The translations under genes were made by a program, and so were the position numbers. 64,000 bases of DNA from Vanrija pseudolonga (Eukaryota; Basidiomycota; Tremellomycetes; Trichosporonales; Trichosporonaceae). Position 1 is the stretch's first letter; every line of letters begins with the position of its first letter. This document shows, piece by piece, positions 52,289 to 63,263 of the stretch. The DNA is taken from assembly GCF_020906515.1 (NCBI RefSeq), contig NC_085849.1, forward strand, positions 2,170,001 to 2,234,000, read 5' to 3'. The notes below the pieces were generated by a model. It saw nothing but the letters and a program-made list of their open reading frames with translations. It was not told the DNA's origin and did no database searches.

Positions 52289-53278
52289 AGTATTTAGTCG
52301 GTTTTATCTTTCCCCAGTCTGCGACTGGTCTGGCGATCGTCGGCGTTTGAGACGTTCATAAAACAGGCGACATTTCGTTATAGTACCACATTGTTGTGCC
52401 ATCATGCATCTGCTCTCAGCGGCGTCGTTGGCGGCGTGACAGCGAGTGACAACGGCGACTGACAGCGAGCCAGTGAGTGAGTGTTACAATTGCCCCAATG
52501 TTTGGTGCGACACGATCCCCATGCCCGAGTATGACGCTTGCAATTGATTAGCGACAGAAGGTCGCATCTGACGTTACACTGTTGATGGCGACCACACAAA
52601 CCAGCCCAAACATTACAGCAATGCTGTAAGCCGAACATTGCAGCGTGGCAGGCACCTGGCCTGCTGCTGGCGGCGGTTGCTGCTTTGGGCGCAGCCACCG
52701 TGAGCCACTGCCACTGTGGGAATCGCATCCGTGCCCACGGGGAGGGGGGTACGTACACTCGACTGCAGCTCCAGTACGCTCCAGCGCTGATTACATTCCC
52801 GTCGCCGTCGCCACAGGTACAGACACGGTAACAGGCGATGCATGTGACCTTGCGACCAGCGAGCAGGCCCACAGCGCCCACCGTCTCGTCTCCGCGATAC
52901 CAGTTTCAGCAGCTGCACACTCAGCGACCTCAACGACCAGGAGTGTGACTGTACGGCAACTGCCGACGACGTACGTCACCGAGCGTCCCGGTTTCTTTGG
53001 GTTTCGGCACCACATCTCCACCACAGCACCCGCGGCACGAGAGACAGCAGGTAATACATGGCCAGAGTGTGTATAGTATATGGGGAATCAAGAGTACAAG
53101 GTTATCAGAGGGACAACATATTAGTGCGAAGCAGGCACGGAACGGGGAGGGTATGACGGAGGTGGGTCGTGACAACCAGCTCGAATAGGCAGTGACGACC
53201 TCGAATGGGCAGTGACGAAACAAGAAACAAGCTCGCGGACAATCAAAGTTGCCGCTGGCCGCCGTCTCGAGTGTGTGT
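52289..53278. other. convergent intergenic region
   Basis: 990 bp between the stops of two hypothetical genes on opposite strands. The words CGGCGTCGTTGGCGGCGTGACAGCGAG (about 52420) and AACATTACAGCAATGCTGTAAGCCGAACATTGCAG (about 52610) include a small palindrome TTACAGCAATGCTGTAA. No protein-like frame or RNA gene recognised. Confidence 0.5.
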
Positions 53279-55915
53279 CTAAAACGCCACGCCGACCTCG
53301 TGCGCGCGGGCGTCCTCGCGCCCCACAATGAACGCCTGAGATCCCGCGACGATGGACGCCGTCAGGAGGTCATCGTCCGAGCTAAAGTCGGACACCATGG
53401 ACAGCGAGCGGCTCGACACGGACGACGAGAGCGAGTGGCGCGTGGGGTGGCCGGTCGCAGAGAACGACGACGACGAGTACGAACCCGACGAGTACGAGCC
53501 CGTGCTGGCGCGAGAGCTGCCGCTCGTGCTCGAGAAGCTCGCGCCAGAGTGGTGAGTGTACAGACGGGGCGTGCCGTACAGCGCCAGGCGGTGAGGGTGG
53601 GCGGCCGCGGCCGACATGCGGTGGATGCGGCGCTGCGAGAGAGGCGGCTCGACCTCGGGGTCGGCAAGCTCCTCGTCGTCGTTGCCGAACGTGCGCTCGG
53701 TCGGGCTGAAGGGCGAGGCGAGTACCGAGCCGGTGGTGCCAATCTCCAGGCCAAGTCCGAGACCAGTCGACGCGGGCTCGGAGAAGTCGACAGGGAGCTC
53801 GGACAGGTCCTTGGCAACTGCCTTGGGCGTCGTGGGGCACTCGACGGCATCCTCGCTCAGCGAGCGGAGGCCGAGCGGGTCCTCGGTCGACAGCGAGCGG
53901 AGCATGCTGCCCAGCGCCTCGTCGGCGTCGGGGGACGACGCGATTGACGCGAGGGACATGGACGTCGGCATCGAGTGGCCCGACATGGACGACGGCATGC
54001 TGTCGTGGGACACGAGGGACGGGAGCGACGGGTACGAGTTGAAGGGCGGCGACGGGGGGAGGGGGTGCGAGGGCGCAGTGTAGGCGACGAACGCGGCGGG
54101 CGAGCACGCGGGGTTGACGCGGCGCATGCCAGCCGGCGTGGCGGGAGCCGTCGAGGCAGCCGGAGCGAGGGGTACGGTCCGTGATGGGGGAGTGGTGGGA
54201 GCCGTGGCCGTGGGGAGTACGGGGGTGGAAACACGGGCGGCGTTCTGCTTGGCAGCGGCATGGGCGGCCGCCACGAGGTCGAGGTCAAGCGGAGGCAGGT
54301 CGCAGGCAAGGCTCGCCAGCTCGGCCAGCGAGCGGGAGATCGACTTGCCGTCGTCGTGCGCCTCGTACAGGGACGCGTGCTTACGAGCGGGCGACTTGGG
54401 CGGGAGTGGTGGGAGGGCGGGCTCATCGTCGGCGCTGGCAACGACGGCGGTATCGTGCGACTCGCTGTTCTCGGCGGTGCGCACGACGTGACTGTCGTTG
54501 GACGACTCCTCGGCCTCGATCTCGTCAAGCTCGGCGTCGTCGACCTCGTCGAGAGGGCGGAGCGAGAGCGTGATCGGGCTGCCGTACGACAGGTCGATCG
54601 ACTCGTCGAGGCGGGGCGACGCGCTTGGTGGCCACTGGAGGTCGAACGCGGCTGCTACTTCCTCGAACGTGATCAGACGCTGGACGGGCGTAGTCGCCTC
54701 GTCCTCCTCCTCCTCGTCCTCTTCTGGCATGTTGACGAGCGCGCTGCCTGTGGATGGCGGGCCGACTGGTGTCCTCCGGCCGCTGTCGTCGCCCTCTCCC
54801 TCCTCGGCATCCTTCTGCGGCGTGGCAGGAATGACATTGAACATGGGGATGTCGTCATCCGACTCTGACCGCGGTGTACGCTGCGGCGTGCTCGGGCGAA
54901 TGGCGGGCGGCGAGTCGTGCAGTGGCGATCCCGTGATCGTTGAGGCAGACGGCGATCCGCCGGCCGGTTCGCTCGCCGGCTCGGCAATAGGCTCCAAGGT
55001 GCTGCTCGACGACGATGCCGAAAACGCCGACGCCAGGCCATGGGACACCGACGACGACGGTGACAGGATCGACGAGCGCGTAGAGTACGACGCGATGCTC
55101 GCGCGTGTGCGATGCGACGACGACGCCACGGGGCGCGACGACCTGCGGCGCTGGGAACCACCACCGTTGTTACTCAGCACGCTCGCGGCGCGGCGCGGCG
55201 CCTGCTGCGTCGTCGACACGACCGACGCGCGGTTGTACGTGTAGTTGCTCGCCGTCGACCCGGGGCGGGACGAGCGGCGCGACGACATGCGCTGGGGCAC
55301 CAACGGGGGAGTGGACGTTGATGACGGGGCCGGGGACGCGGGGGACGCGGGGGAGAAGCCACTGATGGGCGAGATGGGCGAGGAGCCGTGCACGGACGTC
55401 GTGGCGATCGTCGCCGGCGACACCCGTGGCGACGCCACGCGCTTCTGCTCCGGGTAGAGCGGGGGCACGGGCACGCGGGGTGACGAGCGCGTCGACGCGG
55501 GGCTGCGGGGCGCGAGGGTCGGCGGCGTGCTTCCGCTTGCGCCGGGCGAGGTGGAGTAGATCGCGCCTGGGGTGGTGTATGCGCGCGCGGCGAACCGGCC
55601 GTCGGGGAAGCGGAGTGGCGGCGTCGCTGGGCTAGGGGACGGGTCGGTGGGCCGGCGGAGGATGGGCTTTGGCTGCGCCGAGGGGGAGAGCTCGGCGCTC
55701 CGCCCCCGCCGCTCGCTCGCCTTTTCGTAGGCTGGAGCCGGGGCGGCGCCGCCCGCGTCCTTCTTCTTCCAGAACATGAGGCCGTCGATTGGCGATGTGC
55801 CGGTCGTTGCTGTGGGCGAGGTGGACGGCTCGGGGAGCGGGAGCGCGTCCGTGTCGATTGCGACCGACTTGCGGAGGCGCGACTTTGACGCCTTGTGCTG
55901 GAGCGTCTTGAGCAT
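53279..55915 (-). CDS. hypothetical Ser-rich protein
   Basis: Not recognised. Single exon, 878 residues from the ATG at 55915 (MLKTLQHKASKSRLRKSVAI); 50 more codons are open upstream but look like a leader. The N-terminus is basic, followed by a MFWKKKD element. The chain is dominated by Ser, Pro, Ala and Thr with acidic patches (MPEEDEEEEDEATTP, DAELDEIEAEESSND). More conserved-looking pieces are LITFEEVAAAFDLQWPPS, ISRSLAELASLACDLPPLDLDLVAAAHAAAKQ and the C-terminal ASIVAGSQAFIVGRED. Many SP/TP motifs suggest phosphorylation. No membrane segment. The coding frame clearly beats its antisense shadows because only this one has long disorder-typical composition with a Kozak-like start. Function unknown. 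Confidence 0.65.
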   Translation of the reverse strand: MLKTLQHKASKSRLRKSVAIDTDALPLPEPSTSPTATTGTSPIDGLMFWKKKDAGGAAPAPAYEKASERRGRSAELSPSAQPKPILRRPTDPSPSPATPPLRFPDGRFAARAYTTPGAIYSTSPGASGSTPPTLAPRSPASTRSSPRVPVPPLYPEQKRVASPRVSPATIATTSVHGSSPISPISGFSPASPASPAPSSTSTPPLVPQRMSSRRSSRPGSTASNYTYNRASVVSTTQQAPRRAASVLSNNGGGSQRRRSSRPVASSSHRTRASIASYSTRSSILSPSSSVSHGLASAFSASSSSSTLEPIAEPASEPAGGSPSASTITGSPLHDSPPAIRPSTPQRTPRSESDDDIPMFNVIPATPQKDAEEGEGDDSGRRTPVGPPSTGSALVNMPEEDEEEEDEATTPVQRLITFEEVAAAFDLQWPPSASPRLDESIDLSYGSPITLSLRPLDEVDDAELDEIEAEESSNDSHVVRTAENSESHDTAVVASADDEPALPPLPPKSPARKHASLYEAHDDGKSISRSLAELASLACDLPPLDLDLVAAAHAAAKQNAARVSTPVLPTATAPTTPPSRTVPLAPAASTAPATPAGMRRVNPACSPAAFVAYTAPSHPLPPSPPFNSYPSLPSLVSHDSMPSSMSGHSMPTSMSLASIASSPDADEALGSMLRSLSTEDPLGLRSLSEDAVECPTTPKAVAKDLSELPVDFSEPASTGLGLGLEIGTTGSVLASPFSPTERTFGNDDEELADPEVEPPLSQRRIHRMSAAAAHPHRLALYGTPRLYTHHSGASFSSTSGSSRASTGSYSSGSYSSSSFSATGHPTRHSLSSSVSSRSLSMVSDFSSDDDLLTASIVAGSQAFIVGREDARAHEVGVAF

Positions 55916-58223
55916 GGTGTGGGTGGGGTTGTTGACAACAACAAAGGCAAAGTTGGATGGGCCGTTGGAGTGAGTGCGTGCGTGCGTGCTCTTGCTGCTC
56001 GCTGCTGCTGCTGCCTGCTGCCTGCTCGTTGTCGCTGTCGCTCTCTCTCGCTCTCGTCGTTGCAAGGGGAGGGAGAAAAGCGGGGAGTGCGTCTCAGATG
56101 ATTGCCGTGACGCGTGACAGCGGAGATATGATGGGGGTGATGTGATGGTTCAAAGTGGTGGTTGTGCCTTGGCGTTGGTGGTGGTGGTCGGTCGGTGGCT
56201 TGGGAAGAGGTGGCTCTTGTCGACAACAACGACAATGATGAGAAAGCTCGAGAAGATGGTGATGCCGTCTGCGCGTCGAGATGAGTTGTTCGTTACGTTA
56301 AGAACAGAGGATGTTGCAGCAGGTCGTGTCATGAATCTCTGCAGCAGTCAAAAGCCAGACGCGTCGGGCGGGACAGACCCCCAATGTCGCTGTTTGTTGG
56401 AACTGCCGTTTTGGGACGAAAGCAAGGCGCGTGTTGGCCCAGCAAGGCTGCAAGGCGCTGCCACCCCCAGAACCCAATTACGAGCCCACCCCTGTGTCCC
56501 CTTGCAACCCCCTTGCTACCCAGGGCACATGTCGCCAAGTCGCCCTAAACCCAACTCTTTGTCTTTGACTCGGCTTCTGCCTGTCTAGTTCTCAATACAT
56601 TACTCTCCAGGGATCTGCTGGCCTGCTGGCCCTCCCTTGGCCCAAAGCCCACCTTCTGCGCCAGCGCCACGACGCCACAAATCGTCCACCCCACCGTGCA
56701 AAATAGTTCGCTATCCCTTCACTTGATCCCTCGCACACGCAGGCCGCCAGGCGCCAGTCTACGAGCCTACGACGTCAGTCAATACCATTCAGACGCAGCG
56801 CAGTAGAATAGGTGGGCGAGCGAGGGTTGAATGCCCACGTCGTCAGTCGTCGTCGAAGCGAGCGTAGCAAGTACAGAGACCCCTCCTCCTTCCTGCATGC
56901 TCCCCGGAAACGCGTCGAGCCAGGCACACCTGGGGTCGTCACTGCAGAGTCACCGCCCGCCCACAGCCGCCAGTAGCTCCACCCACCACCCCACCCCACC
57001 CAGCGTGCCCATTGGCGTCGTACACCAACGCGTTACCCCGCAGAGGTGCGTTTCGGCAGGGGTCGCCGTCGCAGCGAGCGAGTGAGCGGTAGCCGCTTGC
57101 TAGCCTCGATCCTGCGCCAGATCGCTGCGGCGGCTGTGGCTTCCGACGGTGGGCACGAACGTCTCTGCTGCATGCGTGCATGCTGCTGCCCACTGCCTGC
57201 CCGCCAAAAGCGTAACTTTGACGCGTCGTCGCCGTCCCCACTGCCCTCCCTCCGTGGGTACCTTGTCTCGCCGCCGCTGCACGACGGACCAATGCACGGG
57301 CGCGGTTGTCATGCACGTAGCCAGCGAGGAACTGCACGCAGGCGCATGCACGCACGCACGCCGCGGCGGCGGCGGTGACTGGTCGTTCTCCTCTTGGCTA
57401 AACTGAACCTTGGGTACGCGTCATGGCGACAGCAGCCAGAGCCGGCGGCGACGCGTCCCGCCTTCGCCCTAGTTAGCCAGACCAGACCATCACGCCCACC
57501 ACCCACGTCAGATGTCAAGTGTCTGGAACCAGCCCAACGACGCGTCGCTGCGCCACCACGACGCGCGCACATCCATTCCTCAGGCCGTACCGTCCAGTCC
57601 AGACCAGCAGACACCGGACGCGTCGTCGCGGCGTCGGCAGTGATGTTATCTCTTGCGGACTGCTCAAAGCCCGAACCGCGTCGACGCCGCCGCCCCGCCG
57701 CCCCCACTGCCTGCCGGCGCCACCGCGTGCCCAGACGCCGCCAGACGCGAGACCCGGAGCACAGAGCGCAGAGAGAGCGCGTACTGTAGAATTGTAGAAC
57801 GAGCCGACCCAGCGCTGCATACAGGGACTCACGTGCAGTCACCGTGCCGCCTGGCGGCCAAGCTTAATGACATTGCGGCAAAGGATGCTTGGCGCTTGGC
57901 TGACTGTATCTACTGTTCTGTACTCCGGTGTCGGACTTTGAACTACATATGCAGAGCTGCGCTGTGCCGCACCCGCCGTCGCACCCGTTCGCACTCGCAC
58001 CCGCACTCACTCCTATCTCCCCCCTATGCAGCTATTACACCATGATTGCATGATTGAACCAACCTGGCAATGATCCGCGCGATCCGCATTATTGGGCGCC
58101 AGGTCGCAGAGTCAACATCTATGTGTCAAAGGAGAGATCTGCACGGCGGCGAGTGGCTGGCGCACAGCCGACTCGGCTCGCTCGTGCCGCTTGCAAGCTC
58201 GCTCGCTCGCTCATACCCCCGCG
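55916..58223. other. gene-poor stretch upstream of the Ser-rich gene
   Basis: 2,308 bp. Next to 55915 the minus-strand leader is CT/CAGCAG-rich (CTCTCTCTC near 56037-56055 on plus). The rest contains scattered CGTCGTCGTCG and CACGCACGCACG words and no frame with protein character or intron-supported extension. I see no tRNA or other RNA. Confidence 0.45.
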
Positions 58224-60287
58224 TTACAGCTTGTCCTTCTTCCTCGGCTTCTGCCGCCCTTCGCGTTTGGCCACGGCACGTGCCAACTTGAGCCCACACG
58301 CATTGCACAGGTCCTTGACGCCGTTCTCCCCCTTGCGCCATTCTGGGCTCTCGCGTGTGCCGCATCCACGGCACTTGTCAACGTCGCCAGGCGGCCGGAC
58401 CAGCGGCCGTGTGGACCCAGACGTGCGCGAGGGCGGGGGTGTGTTGTCGGCCTGCGGGGCCATGTGTGGATTGTGAAACGACGAGTCGTGTGCGTAGCCA
58501 CCGTGTTGTGGCCCCGGAGCGTACTGCTGGTGCTGGGGATACGCATCAGCCTGGTAGCTGACCTGGGGTGCCTGCTGCTGCTGTTGGGGCTGCTGGGGCT
58601 GCTGTGGTGCTGGCGCAGGTGCTGCGTTGTATCCGTGATCGTACTCGCCGCTCTGGCGCCACTCTGGCGTGTGCTGCGACGGCACTTGCGCCTGGGGCTG
58701 GGGCGTTGGCGATCCCCACTGTTGCTGTTCCCCAGCCGGAGAAGCCCCCACGCCCAGAGGGATCGACTTTGTCGTCTGGAAACAGGCGAAAACGACCGAT
58801 CCATAGGGGATGAAGACGGACGAAACGAATCTTTGTAGCCCCTCCGTGCGGATCTCGTGTTCGGCGCCAAAGCGGGTAGTGCAGTTTGTGCGCACCTCGC
58901 CCGGCTTTGCGGCCAGTTGATTCGGGTCCATGTCTACGCCCCGCATGAGATCGGCGTACTCGTCGGCATCGTAAAGGCCGTCAAACTGAGCCTGCGAGTT
59001 TTGAGGTCGTGAAGGTGGCCATGTGAAGAGGAGCCTGTTGGGGTGTGTGGGGTGCGAGGGGGAGGAGTGGAGCTGGAACACGCGTGATGGTGGCTGGCGG
59101 GTGCGTGGGGGTGGGGTGATGTTGGATGCGATGCTGCCCTGGAGCGACTGTATTTGCTGCAAGTGTGTGAGCGAGCGTGAGCGAGCGCGTTGCGCGAGCT
59201 GGCCGAGGAGCCAACCTCGCCCAGAAGGCAAACCCACCTGCTCTGGCATGACGTCTGTCCCGCAGAAGTTTGACCAGCCGAGATGGCGCCGATGTGGGTT
59301 GTTGTTGGCGGCGGGGTCCATGTCTTTGATGGCGTGGAAGAAGGCGAGGAGGAGGCCGTCGGCGACCTGGGTGTGTTAGCGGGGGCCGGGGGCGCTGGAT
59401 AGCGCGGGGCGAGTCGTCGTCGAGGCGACGAGCGAGCGCAGCGCGCAGCGCGCGCAGATCGCAATGTCGCGGCGAGCGAGCGACTAATCTCACGACGCCC
59501 AGCGATCCGCTGGCGTAATCTCGCCCGCTCGCTTGGCCCAAGCCCGCACTCACCCAGTTGAGCACCAAGTCGAGAATCAACCACTCGTCGTCCTCTGACA
59601 CGGCGGCCAAGTCGGGGGGCACGGCGTTTTCGCCCGCCGTCGCGCCGAGGATGGTGCGGATGTGCGACAGGCGCGCGAAGCGCATCCTGCGAGAGAGTGT
59701 CAGCGCGAGCGTTCGCCTAGTCCCTCCACGCTCCATGCCACTCACCGCGTGACGCTGCCTTGCAGGTCGTCCGAGTTGATGGCCGATGCTAGATCGTTGC
59801 GCGCTTCTGCGGGGTGTCAGCGTCGCGTCGTCGAGCGGGGGCCGTCGTCGCACACGACAGCGCCAGGCTCAGCGGCTGCGCCGCTTCGCTGGCGACTCAC
59901 GCTCCCTCTCCCCCGGATGGATAAACTCGATAACCCCCCGCTGCAGCATGCTCATCTTTTGCGCGGCGAGATGCGCGCCGAGCACGGGGTCCATATAGAC
60001 AAACTTGAGCTCGAGTTTGGGGTTGCCGGCTGGGTCATTTGAGTATGTCGGGGCCAGGAGGGCCCAGTAGCATCTCACGCCGCCGAGGGGCTGTGTCGAG
60101 CACGCGAGCGCAGCGAGCGTGCGAGGGGGCGAGGCGAGCAGGAGACATCCGGTCGTTGTTGTTAAAAAACGCAGAGAGAGGTAGCGATGGCAGTAGCCGG
60201 GAAGAAGGCCGCGGTAAGCATCTTTGTCAGCACATGCGCACGCAAGCAGCCACACAAACTACGCACCGGCACACCCGCGGCCGACAT
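58224..60287 (-). CDS. GATA zinc-finger transcription factor with PAS-like N-terminal region
   Basis: Exons 58991-58224, 59366-59238, 59686-59554, 59806-59746, 60090-59901 and a short first exon at 60287-60267 give about 433 residues, all in frame. The 5' end is uncertain: an extra exon (60242-60192) with a weak donor is also possible. The C-terminus holds one GATA finger, CRGC-X18-CNAC, with ESPEWRKG and LARAVAKREGRQKPRKKDKL. Before it lies a Gln/Pro-rich activation-like stretch. The N-terminal part (CYWALLAPTYSN, FVYMDPVLGAH, VIEFIHPGEREQARNDL) resembles a PAS fold, so the layout is like white-collar-2-type proteins, but I cannot confirm orthology. The introns after 59554 (187 nt) and 59238 (246 nt) are long; the latter is frame-neutral, and its second half may be coding. 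Likely a nuclear DNA-binding regulator. Confidence 0.75.
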
Positions 60288-60874
60288 GTGTCGCGATCTC
60301 CTAATGTGTAGAGCCACAGGCGCCGAGTGGGCGGTTGTGCGTGTTGGTGACAGTGGTGTTGGTGGTGGTCGTGACGATGATGATGATGATGCTCGCTCGT
60401 GCCGGCGTGTGATCGAGGCGGCAAGCCGGCAGAGTGATCGAGAGAGCGATCGAGATTCGGTGGGTGGGCGTGGGCGGGGGGTGTGGGGGGCCGCTGGAAT
60501 TTTGACACGAGCTCGACTTTGATCCAACAATCACGGCGACTTTGGCCGAGGTGATTGTCGCGCGCTCGGCGTACGTGATGACCAGCTCGACTCTCACTCC
60601 GACGACGACAAGAGACACAGTGCGATGTGCGATGCAGTTGCAGCAAGCAAAAGCCGCAGTACCGCACCCTCCCTCCCTCCCTCCCTGCCTGCCTGCACCT
60701 TGACTGACGTATGCTACTCACCCTCACCGGCCTCTCACCCTCACTGCTCACCCAACCACATGGATACCCCGAGACCGACTTGCCGCTTTTGGCAATTCGG
60801 CCGAGATCTGCAACGCACTTTGACATCGGCTACAAACAACAATGATGCATCATCATGCGGGCCGCCGGCCGCGG
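60288..60874. promoter_or_regulatory. upstream region of the GATA factor gene
   Basis: 587 bp between the GATA factor's start and the MED1-like stop, both on the minus strand. A GATGATGATGATGATGCTCG simple repeat is near 60377-60396, a CCCTCCCTCCCTCCCTGCCTGCCTGC run near 60667-60692. No gene seen. Confidence 0.4.
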
Positions 60875-63008
60875 TCAAGCGAGCAGCGCGGCCACAATGC
60901 TAGACACGAGCGCCACGGCGTCGAGCGACAACGCCGGCCCGAGTGCGTCGTCGACGCGCGTGCGCTGCGCGTCGTTGTCGTCGATCCCGCTCACTGCTGC
61001 TGCGACGTATGGCGGCGCGGCGGCTGGGGACAGCTCGAGCGAGAGCATTGGCGACTCGGGGTTGGCCAGGTCGAGCGGGAGGCTGATGCGCACGCTGCGC
61101 TGGTGCAGCGTCGCGGTGACTGCCAGCGCGGAGGGCGGCGCGTCGAGGTCAATGTCGTCGTCGTCATTGTCGTCGCCATCACCCTCGCTGTCGTCAACAG
61201 CGGAAGGAGGAAACGCGCTGAAGACGAGCGCGTCGAGCACAGCCTGGGCGCGGAGCACGCGCACCAGCCGGCCAAACTCGGCCCAGGAGCGCGGCACGCC
61301 CACCCGCCCAACGACGTACCCCTCTGGGCCGGGCTGCGCGAGGCTCCAGCGCTGAGCAAGCCCGCCGTCGGCGGCGGCGCGGTGGACGAACGCGCTGCCC
61401 TGCGGGAAGACGGGGAGCGCGGCGTCGGCGGCACCAGAGGACTCCAACGCAAGCTGGTACAGCAGCCCCTCGGCCTTGATGCTCCCGATCCACGTGTTCG
61501 CGTCCGTGTCGTCCGCACCGGTGGGCACATCGGGCAGCAGCCACGTCCGGCGCACGATCAGGCCGCGGCCTCCAGGGGCTGGGGTCGGGAGGTTGTCGAC
61601 CACCTCGAGCAGCCAGGCGCCGGCGGCCATCGCGCCGGGGGTGGGGGCCGCGCCGTTGGCCGCGGCAGGGGCAGCGGCAGCGGTGCTTGCTTCGCCATTC
61701 GTAGCCGGCGCATCTGCCCCGTCGACCACCATCGCCTCGTCCCTCACCGCCGCCGGCACGGCCTCCGGAGCCGCATCCACCGCCATACCCTCGTCAGCCG
61801 CCCAAGCAGGGGGCACGTTCTCGCCCCTCGCGACGGGGCGTATCCTAATAGCGGGGTTCTCGAGCCCCTCAGCGGTCGAAAGCAGCCGGAAGGAGGGGTA
61901 CAGGCGCGCGCTGGCGTCCTCATACACCTCGCCCTTAGCCACGGCCTCCGCGACGCCGGCAGAGAGCGCCTCGAGATCGGCGAACAGGTCGGCCGAGTCG
62001 GCAGCGCCAGCGGCCGCGAGCTCGTCGAGCGCCTTGAGCTCCGCCAGGGCCGCTTCGAGGGCCGCACACGCGCCCTCCAGCTTGACGCTGCACGGGCGCG
62101 TGTTCCACGCCGCGAGGTGTGCACCCACCGCGGCGCGGAGCACGCGCGCGACGTGCTCGTTCTTCCCGTCCGCGCCGGACGGGGTGACGTGGTTGGCGCT
62201 GAGTTTCGCCAGGCGGACCTTGCCGCGCTCTGCGGTGGGCTGCTGCGCTGCTGCCACCTTCTTGTCCTCGTCCTTGTCCTCTACAACGGCGGACATGGCC
62301 AACGACGCGCCACCCAGCCCCGGGGTAGGCGCCAAGCTCGGCGGCTCGGTCCCCTCGTCCTCGTCCATGTCGTCCCCTGCGTCCGCTTCCAGGTCGATAT
62401 CCACCACGAACCGCTCACCCGCGAGCGTCAGGCTCGTCTTGAGCAGCCCGAACTGGCTGTCCTCGGCGAAGACCTGCAGCCCGAGCCGCTTCCCAAGGGC
62501 TGACAGCAGCTCGGCGGGCGGGAGCGGCGCGATGGCCGCCAAGGGGCGGGGCGCGGGCGGGAGGGATGACAGCGTGCTGCCTAGCGGGAGGAGGGCGGAC
62601 TCATGGGTAATGCTACAGTTGTCAGCCTGCACAGCTCCACTCCAGCACAACTCACACCTCGCGCATAGCCCTTGCCGCGCGCACACGCTCCTTGTCGTCC
62701 CGTCCGCGCGCGAGCACGCCGCGTGCCCCCTCGACAGCCTCCTTCACCGCGCGCAGCTGCGCGACCTGCTCCTCGGCGCTCGGGAGGCTCGCGCGCGCCT
62801 TGCCCTTCCATGCTGTGCGGGGCGCGGGCGCAAAGGGGTGCAGGTAGGGCAGTGTTGGCGACGGATGGGCTGCGACGTGCGCGCGGAGCAGAGTGTGCAG
62901 CGTCGTCAGGACTGTTGGAGCTGGTGTCGGAGCCGGGGCTGAGGTCGAGGTTGATGCCGCTGCTGGTGCTGAGGCCGAAGCCGAGGCCTCTGCTGTTGGC
63001 TCGGCCAT
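60875..63008 (-). CDS. MED1: Mediator complex subunit 1-like protein
   Basis: Probable MED1-family subunit of Mediator, which bridges activators and RNA polymerase II. Exons 63008-62656 and 62612-60875 give 696 residues; the 43-nt intron has a GTGAGT donor and GCTGACAACTGTAG acceptor. After an Ala/Ser/Thr/Pro-rich first 35 residues comes a helical region. Then LLSALGKRLGLQVFAEDS, LTLAGERFVVDIDLE and KVRLAKLSANHVTPSGADGK match the usual MED1 core: a long helix, then a sheet beginning with the LAG..VDID motif. Later blocks include ENPAIRIRP, GGRGLIVRRTWLLPDVP and LHQRSVRISLPLDL. Acidic (DDSEGDGDDNDDDD) and Ala-rich spacers are inserted. The family assignment rests on the LAG..DID core, since MED1 diverges fast; I am fairly but not fully sure. 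Confidence 0.7.
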
Positions 63009-63263
63009 GTTTTGTGGATGCGGAGTGACACGATGTTCGGTTCAGACAGAGTCCTCCGTTCGGCGCAATGTGGGCTTCACTGTTGTTCAGTTGTTCAGTC
63101 GTCACTTGTCATTTGGTGCCCTAATCTGATCCCGTCGTGGCAGATGAACCACCACTGGTCAAAGAAAAACAAGCCGCTGCAATCACTAGAGATACAATTT
63201 ATGTACTGCTACTGCTACTACTATACTACGCACACTACAAAGCTCCGCTCCTCCACCTCTATA
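63009..63263. promoter_or_regulatory. MED1-like upstream region and SKN7 3' flank
   Basis: 255 bp between two minus-strand genes. It is relatively AT-rich near 63160-63250 (TATGTACTGCTACTGCTACTACTATACTACG), suiting an SKN7 3' end. No gene seen. Confidence 0.35.

Noticed and set aside
56831-57842. Several overlapping Arg/Ala-rich frames as genes
   Set aside because: All six frames show the same GC-driven composition, none has domain-like text or intron-supported continuation.
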